DNA of 12,085 bases from a candidate division CSSED10-310 bacterium (lineage in GTDB: Bacteria; CSSED10-310; JAFGDC01), in NCBI GenBank assembly GCA_016932295.1, contig JAFGDC010000407.1, positions 1-12,085 on the forward strand, read 5' to 3'. The notes beneath the pieces were generated by a model. That model had not been told where the DNA came from. It saw only the letters and a program-made list of their open reading frames with translations, and made no database searches. Made by a program: the position numbers and the translations under genes. Shown piece by piece: positions 5,915 to 12,085 of this stretch (its first letter is position 1; each line of letters begins with the position of its first letter).

Positions 5915-8323
5915 ATGAAGAACCGTGAAAACCGGTATCACTACAACTGTGCCCTGATCGTTCTGGTGACCGCGGCCCTGTGGGGCAGCTCCGCCGCCGC
6001 AGCAGGCGATCGCGTTTCAACCACCTTCACCGGTGATCAACTCGAAATCCGTTTGCGCATCCCGCCGATTCATGTGGCGGTGTGCGAGCGTGACGGCTGG
6101 TCCCTGGTGACCAGTCCCGAACTCGATGGACCACCAGCAGGCATCGCTCATTCACCGGACCTGCCAGGCTTGCGGCGCTGGGTTTCCATTCCGGCGGATT
6201 CCCAGTTGCTCTCATTGCGCCTCGAGGGAGCGGCGCGGAGCATGATGCTGCCGGCGCCGCCGCGTCCCGCGCCGGCCGCGCAATCCATGGAGGAGGCAGT
6301 CGAATCAAACTCGACGGAAGGTCTCCTGTTCTATGATACAGTCGGTGCGGACGATCTGTTCCCCCGGCGGAGCATCCAGTATCAACGGGGCAAGATGGGC
6401 AGTACCCATGTGCTGGTCATCGATGCATATCCGGTTCGCTACATGGGCAGTACCGGGCGCCTGATGATCATGCAGACGCCTGAGATCGTCCTGCGGTTGC
6501 GAGCGCCCGGCGCGCATCCCGATCCCGCGCCGCGCAACAGTGTTGATCGAGAACTCAGTGAAATGCTGGCCAATCGGCGGGAGGCATTCTTCGGTGCGGG
6601 GCTGAACGGGAATTTCTTGACCATGGGTACATCCGATGACGAACCGGTGCTCGACCTTGCCATTATAACCACGGGTGACTGGCTTACGGGCGTGTTTGAC
6701 GAATATCGAGCTGCGCGCGCACAGCGTGGCCTCACCAGTGAACTGTTCACCGTGGAATGGATCGAGACCCGGTATCCCGGTTCTGATCGCGCGGAAAAGA
6801 TTCGTAACTGCATAATCGACCTTTATACAAATCGTGGATTGTCATACGTGCTGCTAGGTGGGGACGACGAGCGGATTCCCGTCGTGGTGGTGGAGACAAG
6901 TTCGTCACCGTGTGATCCCAACGGCACGGAATCTGATCGCTACTACTTTGGTCTCGATGGTGACGGAACCAGCGATATCATGGTGGAAGTGCTGGGCGGC
7001 AGGTTGTCCGTGGATACCGCGGTGGAAGCCAGGTCAGCCGCCGGCCGGTGGGCTCGGTTTGATTCCACCACATGGAACTCCGAAGATGTGGCGATGCTGG
7101 CGCAATCCAGTGGACTGCTGGGATCGGATATGATGAAGGACGAGATCTGGGCTACCAATCTGGCCGGCATCGATTGCTTCATTAATCACAAGGTCTATGA
7201 CGACGCCTGTTCAGTTGATTATATAAAGCGTGAAATCTCCGCCGGTCGGGGTATGATCAACTATTTCGGGTATGGATTCTACAACCTGTGGGCCGAGACC
7301 GACTTCAACGATACTGCGGCCCGGTCCGTCACCAACGGGGACAAGCTGCCGTTCATCGTCTCCGCCACCTGTCAGAACGCCTCCTTCGCTTACGACGACT
7401 GCCTTGGTGAAGCCTTCATGGAGGCTTCTCAAGGTGGTATCATAGGATTCTTCGGTTCCTCCATCATGGAATGGCTGGATCATGCCAGAACCGCCGAATA
7501 CGTGATCTGGCAGAACATCAAGCACCAATACCTTTATGATGGCACCATCTCTCCGGCCATGGCAGCGTACTCGGTTACTCTCAGCATGAGCTGGAACTAC
7601 CTGGGTGACCCTACTGCCCTGCTGGATTATCGACAGCCGGATACGGAACCTCCGGTCATCGTCACCGTGGATACCGTGCCGACATCCCTCGCCAGTTACG
7701 AGACAGTGGCAATCGGGGCTGTCATACAGGACGATCAGAACGTACGGTACAGCCCCTACGCGCTGATCGGCACTCCTGATGGGGGAATAGTGTATGTGCC
7801 GCTGGCGCGGGATGGGTGGACCGACAATTACGGCGCGCTCTTCACGGACACCTCGCAATTCGGCTGGTACACCGTCATGGTGGTGGCGGAGGACCTCAGC
7901 GGCAACCGGGCCACCGCGGAAGCGCCCGGTTTTGAAGTGGCGGCGGAGAACCTGACCCTGGGCGTGCGCTTCGATATGCCGGAATTTGTACAGATCGGCG
8001 ACGTGTTCTGGGTGAATGCCCTGCTGGACAATCCGGGAACGTTGCTCGAAGACCAGCCGGTGTTTTTTGTCCTGGAAGTACAGGGCGCTTACTGGTTCTG
8101 GCCGAGTTGGGTGTACCACGCTCCCCCCGATGCCACTGCATTCGATTATGAAGTCATGGATATTCCCCATGGCACGACCATGGTGGAAGTCGTACCGGCG
8201 TTTTCCTGGCCGCGCTGCGGCACCATGACCGACGGTCTCTATTTTTACGGGGCGATGGTGAACCATCCGTTGGATGACCTGGTCGGGGAAATGGCGGTCC
8301 AGGCCTGGGCGTACGGTTCATAA
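5915..8323 (+). CDS. Secreted gingipain-family (peptidase C25) protein with catalytic His replaced by Tyr
   Basis: An 802-aa protein. ATG 5915 opens a classical signal peptide (MKNRENRYHY, hydrophobic core NCALIVLVTAAL, cleavage near GSSAAAA/GD at residue 30). An in-frame ATG at 5879 lacks a ribosome site. GAGGGGAG lies 13 nt before 5915, an unusually long spacing. Residues about 35-200 resemble the C25 propeptide (LPGLRRWVSIPADSQL). Residues about 245-575 are the caspase-like C25 domain: DLAIITTGDWL, GSDRAEKIRNCIIDLYTNRG, SYVLLGGDDERIP, SDRYYFGLDGD, LPFIVSATCQNASF with the nucleophile-type Cys486, and terminal NYLGDPTALL. The catalytic His motif GHG reads GYG, with Tyr453 exactly 33 residues before Cys486, the same spacing as in RgpB. 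Residues about 578-675 are an Ig-like domain and 680-802 another beta domain. The protein may be inactive as a protease, or bind rather than cut. No typical type IX sorting domain is evident. Confidence 0.88.
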   Translation: MKNRENRYHYNCALIVLVTAALWGSSAAAAGDRVSTTFTGDQLEIRLRIPPIHVAVCERDGWSLVTSPELDGPPAGIAHSPDLPGLRRWVSIPADSQLLSLRLEGAARSMMLPAPPRPAPAAQSMEEAVESNSTEGLLFYDTVGADDLFPRRSIQYQRGKMGSTHVLVIDAYPVRYMGSTGRLMIMQTPEIVLRLRAPGAHPDPAPRNSVDRELSEMLANRREAFFGAGLNGNFLTMGTSDDEPVLDLAIITTGDWLTGVFDEYRAARAQRGLTSELFTVEWIETRYPGSDRAEKIRNCIIDLYTNRGLSYVLLGGDDERIPVVVVETSSSPCDPNGTESDRYYFGLDGDGTSDIMVEVLGGRLSVDTAVEARSAAGRWARFDSTTWNSEDVAMLAQSSGLLGSDMMKDEIWATNLAGIDCFINHKVYDDACSVDYIKREISAGRGMINYFGYGFYNLWAETDFNDTAARSVTNGDKLPFIVSATCQNASFAYDDCLGEAFMEASQGGIIGFFGSSIMEWLDHARTAEYVIWQNIKHQYLYDGTISPAMAAYSVTLSMSWNYLGDPTALLDYRQPDTEPPVIVTVDTVPTSLASYETVAIGAVIQDDQNVRYSPYALIGTPDGGIVYVPLARDGWTDNYGALFTDTSQFGWYTVMVVAEDLSGNRATAEAPGFEVAAENLTLGVRFDMPEFVQIGDVFWVNALLDNPGTLLEDQPVFFVLEVQGAYWFWPSWVYHAPPDATAFDYEVMDIPHGTTMVEVVPAFSWPRCGTMTDGLYFYGAMVNHPLDDLVGEMAVQAWAYGS

Positions 8324-8418
8324 CCCCTCCCGGTCCACGTCACGCTCCCGGCCCGACCCCCGATTCCGCGGAGATGGCGCCAAGTCATACGTTCCATACT
8401 TCACCATTCACGACCGTC

Positions 8419-8525
8419 ATTCCATCGTCACGCTCACCGGACGGGATGTCCCTTACCGCATGGGCGGGTGCGCCGTCGGCGCTGGATCTGCCTGTACAAT
8501 CAACCGGTTCCAATGACGGTGGAAT
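8419..8525. repeat. Long-range 12-bp inverted repeat in intergenic DNA
   Basis: ATTCCATCGTCA (8419-8430) is complementary to TGACGGTGGAAT (8514-8525), with one position that would be a G-U pair in RNA. The 83-nt interval contains a 13-nt palindrome at 8470-8482. This could fold as a closed RNA structure in the 3' region of the C25 transcript, or be the ends of a tiny repeat element. There is no flanking target duplication that would support mobility. Confidence 0.35.
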
Positions 8526-8610
8526 TGGGTGGCGCGCATCCTGAGCGGTTATAGTTTTCTTTCTTGCGGACCTGCCGGTTTTCGAATGAGCTTCACTCAG
8601 GATTGACGAG

Positions 8611-8632
8611 GGCGGCGCACGGACGTGCCGCC
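8611..8632. repeat. GC-rich stem-loop in intergenic DNA
   Basis: GGCG, bulge GC, GCAC, loop GGAC, GTGC, CGCC can pair as an 8-bp stem with a two-base bulge. It is not followed by a T-run on either strand, so it is not a standard intrinsic terminator. It may contribute to transcript end formation or stability, or be chance pairing in GC-rich sequence. Confidence 0.25.
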
Positions 8633-8830
8633 ACGGCCGTGTTCGTGCGCATCCGCGTGCCTGATTCACGGCGGTATTCCGGCCACTTTCGATCGATGGA
8701 CGTGAGATGATAAAGGCGAAGGTCGACTTTATGACGCGGGGAAAATGTGCTTTACTAAGATCTTTCACGAGTGAATGACCAGAACTGCCTGATGGCCGGA
8801 CATAGTGGCTCCTGTCACCGATCCGGTTTC

Positions 8831-8834
8831 GGAG
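8831..8834 (+). promoter_or_regulatory. Ribosome binding site deciding the start of the small lipoprotein
   Basis: GGAG with the 5-nt spacer AAGTG precedes ATG 8840. The frame is open back to GTG 8771, but that codon lacks a comparable site, and only the 8840 start puts the signal peptide at the N-terminus. Confidence 0.65.
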
Positions 8835-8839
8835 AAGTG

Positions 8840-9478
8840 ATGGTGTGGGTTTTCAGAGGATTCTCGGTGTGTGTGGCGCTGGCTGCCGTGACCGGTTGCA
8901 CAGCGGGTCTGCGGGGTTCGGTTCATGCCCTGCCGGACATGGCTCCGGTGCATGGAGCAACAGTCACGGCCAGGTTATCGGGTTCGGATGCCCCCGAGCA
9001 GGCGGTGACAACCGGCCGGAACGGGCGGTTTACCGTCAAGGGACTGGAGGATGGGATCTATGACCTTTCTGTTCGGCGCGAGGGATTCGCTGAATTGAAC
9101 GAAGCGGCGGTGCATTACGAGAAGAGTCACGCTGGCCGGATACCATTGTTTATTGATCGGCTGGCATGGCTGGGCGGCACGGTGTTCAGTCCCGAAGGCG
9201 TGCCGTTGGAAGGCGCGGAGATTGCCGTCGAAACAGTCGGCATCACTGCCGTGTCCAACGGGCAGGGTCAGTATTCGTTGCGGTATATCGCTCCAGGATC
9301 GATCCGCCTGTTCGCGGTCAGTGGTGAATCAGCTTCCGGACCCGTGGATTTCGTTCTGACTCCTGGCGCCAATGTTCTGGACATCCACATGATCGCCGCG
9401 ACTGAAACAGTCCGTTCCTGGGCCGCCGGCACCCGGCGCGGCGGCGCTCGTCCGCTGTTGCAGGATGGTTCGCAATGA
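8840..9478 (+). CDS. Predicted lipoprotein with two carboxypeptidase-regulatory-like beta domains
   Basis: A 212-aa protein. From ATG 8840 the leader MVWVFRGFSVCVALAAVTGC has one basic residue, a hydrophobic core and a lipobox V-T-G-C, with Cys20 as the likely lipidated residue, so an envelope lipoprotein is predicted. Residues about 24-84 (LRGSVHALPDMAPVHGATVT, then TTGRNGRFTVKGLEDGIYDL) and about 111-185 (LGGTVFSPEGVPLEGAEIAV, then VSNGQGQYSLRYIAPGSIRL) each follow the pattern of the carboxypeptidase regulatory-like fold: G-x-V, P-x-x-G-A-x-V, a turn with NGxF/GQY, and a G-x-Y or G-x-I strand. These are seven-stranded beta sandwiches used as structural or binding modules. The C-terminal 25 residues are Arg/Gly-rich and probably disordered. 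The next gene, a larger lipoprotein built from the same module, starts 106 nt later. No enzymatic residues are apparent and the function is unknown. Confidence 0.8.
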   Translation: MVWVFRGFSVCVALAAVTGCTAGLRGSVHALPDMAPVHGATVTARLSGSDAPEQAVTTGRNGRFTVKGLEDGIYDLSVRREGFAELNEAAVHYEKSHAGRIPLFIDRLAWLGGTVFSPEGVPLEGAEIAVETVGITAVSNGQGQYSLRYIAPGSIRLFAVSGESASGPVDFVLTPGANVLDIHMIAATETVRSWAAGTRRGGARPLLQDGSQ

Positions 9479-9501
9479 CTCTGGTGCAGTACATCCTTCC
9501 T

Positions 9502-9517
9502 TCATTACTTTTAATGA
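9502..9517 (+). repeat. AT-rich inverted repeat between the two lipoprotein genes
   Basis: TCATTA (9502-9507), loop CTTT and TAATGA (9512-9517) form a perfect 6-bp stem, which a G-U and a C-G pair could extend by two. It falls in the 106-nt gap between the two lipoprotein genes. No T-run follows, so a terminator is unlikely. An operator or an mRNA-processing hairpin is possible. It also fits the view that this gap is leader rather than an N-terminal extension of the downstream gene. Confidence 0.3.
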
Positions 9518-9571
9518 GGACGGGGATGTGGATGGGATTCCGGCTCAAGAATCGACAAGTCCAGTCTGGGT

Positions 9572-9581
9572 GGAGGAGGAG
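9572..9581 (+). promoter_or_regulatory. Ribosome binding site fixing a GTG start for the large lipoprotein
   Basis: GGAGGAGGAG ends 3 nt before GTG 9585, and its middle GGAG lies at a 6-nt spacing. It selects GTG 9585 over the upstream in-frame ATG 9465, which sits inside the previous gene and would put about 40 hydrophilic residues before the signal segment. Confidence 0.7.
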
Positions 9582-9584
9582 CGT

Positions 9585-12053
9585 GTGAGTCATCGGCGTG
9601 GAATCACACTCGGGGTAATTCTGATTCTGTGTATGCCGTGCGGCTGCAGAACCAAGAGAAATCTTACTATTACATGCAAGACATCCGTTGGTGAAGGTAT
9701 CCCGGGTGTGACCGTGATAATCGATGATCTGGCGGTGGGTACAACCGGCGCCGATGGCAGGCTGCAATCCACCTTCCCCGCGCCCGATTCCGGGCTGGTG
9801 ACGATCCATGTCGATCATCCGGAATATTACCCATACCATCGTGAGATTCAATTACCCGCTCTCAACACAAGCGGCATTTCACTCATCCTCGAACCGATCC
9901 GTCAGCTACACATCTCCTGCGTGGAGCGGACTTCCCAAGGCGGGTTCAGTCTCTTGCCGGGCGTAACCATCATGATCGACGGGCGCGAGGCCGGGGTCAC
10001 CGGCGATGATGGCGTACTGCTGCATATGTTCAAGGGGGAGACGGGTGATCGCCTGGTCGTGATTGCTTACAAGACCGGGTATGGCATCCTGACCGCAACT
10101 CCCGTGATTGTCGATGTGCCCGTAGGCAAGCGCCGTATTGACCGGCGCCTGGAATTCGTTCCCATGGCAGTGATTCCACCCATGAGCGTCACTGTTACGG
10201 CGATACACACCGATACCGGAGCAGCCCTGCCCGGCCTGGTGATAAGCCGGGATGGCGTGGACATCGGCGTCACCGCTGATGATGGTTCATTGACCATCGA
10301 CTTGACCGGACCACCCTGTTCGCCGGTGGATCTGGCGTTCCGCGCCGAAGCCTTGGCCGTCAATCCGGCGGGGGTGAGGATTTACACGCAGGAGGGACAA
10401 TCCCGCCACATCCTGGTCAATGCCGCGGTGGAAATGCCGCTGCCTCCCATTGCGCCGCCGCCTGTTTTCACCATCACCACGGAAGTGAATTATTACGCGT
10501 CCATACCCGACTCGGCGATCGAAAGCCAGTACCGGGATATGATCGAAACCCGCCTCGTCCAGTTATTGGCAAAGGTGCCTTACCTTGAGGTGCACCAGTT
10601 GCCGGTCCGGGAGCAGGTGGAGGATGGATGGCGGCAACGCCGGCTCCCGGTTGATTTCGTCATGCAGGCGAGTGTCTTCGCCGAAGATGAATTGCGCTTG
10701 TTGCTGTTGCTCTACGATGCCCATGGAACGCCCTGGTACAAGAGACAAATAACCGGCATCACCCGCTCCTCGATTCCGCATGCCCTGGCGGAAGCCGTGA
10801 ATGAACTCCGGTCGCGGTTCCCGGTGCAGGGCACCGTGACCGCGATCGACGGTCTCAGGCTGACGCTGGATATCGGAGGCGCGTTCGATCTCAGAATCGG
10901 TGATGTGATGGTGGATGACGTGCGGAGGACATCCGCTACGGTGGACCAGGTGGAGCAGGATCGGGTCGTTGCCATCCTGGCGGAAGGAACAATCGGCGTC
11001 GGAGGTCGACTCATCCGCCTGCAGCCAGCGCTCGAGCACCTGGCGAATACCGGACTGCTGTTGTCGGTCCTGGATGCGGATACTCAGGAACCGATCCCCC
11101 GGGCGCTGGTCCATGTTGACGGCAGATCTGGCGGTATCACGGACGATGATGGTTACCTGGGGCTCACCGTGCCCCTCCATACCGCGTTTTCCCTGGAAAT
11201 AACGAAACTGGGGTACCGGAGCTTCACCAAGACATTCAGTCAGTCCGGTGAGACCAAGCGGCAGATCCACCTTTCCCTCAACTACTGCGAGGTGGAAATC
11301 AATTCGATTCCCAACGGATCAACCGTCCTGCTGGAGGATCGCCGACTCGGGACCACACCCTTGCATGTGAGACTCAAGGTGGGCTTCTACAAGTTGCGGT
11401 TGAGGCCAAGGGACACGGAGAATTTTGCGGATTTTGTCTATCCGGACAGGGTGGCGTTCGTGCGCAGGAAAGTGATCTTGAACCTCACTCATGAGGGCAA
11501 CTACCTGCAGGAGGCGAAAAGGCTGCAGAACATGAATGATAACCTGGGGGCGATAGAGATGTACAAGCTCATCCCCGAACCGGGTGATCCATCTCATGCA
11601 GAATCCTTCATCGAGGCGCAATTCGCCATCGGCCGGATCAATCTCGATGCGTTCCTGAATTACAAGGATGCGGCCGAGGCATTCAGGAATGTTCTTCGAT
11701 GGGATGACAAATACGCTGTCTGTCATGTGAACCTGGGCCTTGCGTTGTTCAAGCAAAAATACTATCAAGCGGCGGCGGAATCGTTTTCCACCGCCCTGAC
11801 CTATCGTCGCCACATCCCAGCCGGGCAGGCCGATGACGTGCTTGGCGATGCCCTCTTTTATCTTGCCATGGCCAATCAGCAGCTCTCCGAGGAAAGCACC
11901 GGGACCGAAGCACGAATGTCGTTGAGTGACAAGGCCTGCCGCCATTGGAAAGAGTATCTCGACTTCTATGATCGACTGGACAAGGCAGCTCGGCTCAAGT
12001 TTGCCAAGAACCATGACATGGCACTGAGTTACAAGCAGTTTTCCTGCAGGTGA
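9585..12053 (+). CDS. Large multidomain lipoprotein: carboxypeptidase-regulatory-like repeats, CsgG/TolB-like and FlgT-like segments, PEGA, TPR
   Basis: An 822-aa protein from GTG 9585. The leader VSHRRGITLGVILILCMPCG ends at Cys21, an imperfect lipobox (P-C-G-C), so lipidation is probable, not certain. Three carboxypeptidase-regulatory-like modules lie at about 26-104, 108-192 and 199-284, and a fourth at about 490-566. Each has a G-[VIT]-T-x-x-D-G-x-L turn (52-60, 137-145, 228-236, 517-525). Residues about 297-412 look like a CsgG/TolB-N type domain (DFVMQASVFAEDELRLLLLL, then YDAHGTPWY). Residues about 413-478 resemble the FlgT C-terminal fold (VQGTVTAIDGLRLTLDIGGA, then LRIGD). Residues 568-635 form a PEGA domain (VEINSIPNGSTVLLEDRRLG, then TTPLHV). 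Residues about 638-815 are TPR helices (AVCHVNLGLALFKQKYYQAA, then AESF). The sum suggests an envelope scaffold, binding peptidoglycan or glycan through PEGA and partners through TPRs. The family as a whole is not recognised and no catalytic site is visible. Confidence 0.82.
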   Translation: MSHRRGITLGVILILCMPCGCRTKRNLTITCKTSVGEGIPGVTVIIDDLAVGTTGADGRLQSTFPAPDSGLVTIHVDHPEYYPYHREIQLPALNTSGISLILEPIRQLHISCVERTSQGGFSLLPGVTIMIDGREAGVTGDDGVLLHMFKGETGDRLVVIAYKTGYGILTATPVIVDVPVGKRRIDRRLEFVPMAVIPPMSVTVTAIHTDTGAALPGLVISRDGVDIGVTADDGSLTIDLTGPPCSPVDLAFRAEALAVNPAGVRIYTQEGQSRHILVNAAVEMPLPPIAPPPVFTITTEVNYYASIPDSAIESQYRDMIETRLVQLLAKVPYLEVHQLPVREQVEDGWRQRRLPVDFVMQASVFAEDELRLLLLLYDAHGTPWYKRQITGITRSSIPHALAEAVNELRSRFPVQGTVTAIDGLRLTLDIGGAFDLRIGDVMVDDVRRTSATVDQVEQDRVVAILAEGTIGVGGRLIRLQPALEHLANTGLLLSVLDADTQEPIPRALVHVDGRSGGITDDDGYLGLTVPLHTAFSLEITKLGYRSFTKTFSQSGETKRQIHLSLNYCEVEINSIPNGSTVLLEDRRLGTTPLHVRLKVGFYKLRLRPRDTENFADFVYPDRVAFVRRKVILNLTHEGNYLQEAKRLQNMNDNLGAIEMYKLIPEPGDPSHAESFIEAQFAIGRINLDAFLNYKDAAEAFRNVLRWDDKYAVCHVNLGLALFKQKYYQAAAESFSTALTYRRHIPAGQADDVLGDALFYLAMANQQLSEESTGTEARMSLSDKACRHWKEYLDFYDRLDKAARLKFAKNHDMALSYKQFSCR

Positions 12054-12085
12054 TCGGCCATGCCCCGTGTATGTATACGCCACCC

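Larger units (their letters stand above)
8324..8839. other. Non-coding stretch of about 0.5 kb between the C25 gene and the lipoprotein pair
   Basis: No convincing gene is seen. Open frames here are either a continuation of an out-of-frame shadow (to 8516, plus strand) or a 127-codon minus-strand frame (8385-8768). The latter has a biased Arg/Ser/Pro-rich composition, no ribosome site and no recognisable domain. The stretch holds a long-range 12-bp inverted repeat (8419-8430 with 8514-8525). Inside its loop is a GCGCCG-T-CGGCGC palindrome (8470-8482). A further bulged GC-rich stem lies at 8611-8632. No GC stem followed by a T-run marks a clear terminator for the C25 gene. An AT-richer patch near 8726-8765, with TAAGAT at 8756-8761, may hold the promoter of the following gene, but no -35 partner is convincing. 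Confidence 0.6.

Noticed and set aside
7211..8266. Minus-strand open frame of 351 codons opposite the C25 gene
   Set aside because: It lies wholly antisense to a convincingly coding C25 gene. Its protein is His/Arg/Gly-rich without family motifs, as expected for a shadow frame.
8470..8482. GCGCCG-T-CGGCGC palindrome as a terminator of the C25 gene
   Set aside because: It is about 150 nt after the stop, too tight to form a good loop at full pairing, and not followed by a T-run.
8385..8768. Minus-strand open frame of 127 codons in the intergenic region
   Set aside because: It has a GTG start with no ribosome site, biased Arg/Ser/Pro composition, no domain or signal peptide, and it spans inverted repeats. 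It looks like a chance frame in GC-rich DNA.
9465..9584. 40-residue N-terminal extension of the large lipoprotein
   Set aside because: Its ATG sits within the previous gene with only a weak, badly placed ribosome site. The extension is hydrophilic and precedes the leader segment, while GTG 9585 has GGAGGAGGAG at good spacing.
1..12085. tRNA, rRNA, CRISPR, transposase or attachment-site signals
   Set aside because: No regularly spaced repeats, recombinase-like proteins or RNA gene hallmarks were seen on either strand. This was by eye, so a covariance search could still find a weak structured RNA.

Overview
The window is GC-rich bacterial chromosome. It is read here as coming from a Gram-negative, probably uncultured lineage. 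The clues are signal peptides, two lipoprotein-type leaders, a gingipain-type (C25) propeptide/protease architecture, and PEGA/TPR and carboxypeptidase-regulatory-like beta-domain proteins. That mix is common in genomes of the FCB/PVC and neighbouring candidate phyla. No rRNA, tRNA or other phylogenetic marker is present, so the phylum is not fixed. No mobile element, CRISPR array or RNA gene was seen.

Layout. Positions 1-5657 form a tightly packed minus-strand operon. In transcription order it holds a GT4-type glycosyltransferase (TTG start at 5657), a 214-aa basic membrane protein of unknown function coupled to it by a 4-nt ATGA overlap, a large secreted protein (885 aa) with a beta-sandwich plus alpha-barrel layout like carbohydrate-active enzymes (resembling the DUF5695 group), a second GT4 glycosyltransferase, and the first 21 codons of a third glycosyltransferase cut by the window edge and coupled by a GTGA overlap. 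The gene content suggests surface-glycan or exopolysaccharide assembly with an exported glycan-acting or glycan-binding protein.

Positions 5658-5914 are the divergent intergenic region. It holds an AT-rich perfect inverted repeat that overlaps a TTGACA box, and a second small inverted repeat in the presumed leader of the rightward gene.

Positions 5915-12053 carry three rightward genes. The first is a secreted 802-aa gingipain-family (C25) protein whose catalytic Cys is present but whose catalytic His is replaced by Tyr (GYG instead of GHG), so it may be a pseudoprotease. After a roughly 0.5-kb non-coding stretch with inverted repeats come two genes for predicted lipoproteins built from carboxypeptidase-regulatory-like beta domains. 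The small one (212 aa) has two such domains. The large one (822 aa) has four, plus a CsgG/TolB-like segment, a FlgT-like segment, a PEGA domain and TPRs. These two look like a co-expressed envelope-associated pair.

Several start codons differ from the longest open frames (GTG, TTG or internal ATG) and were chosen on ribosome-binding sites and signal peptides. Family names come from recognised motifs without database searching.
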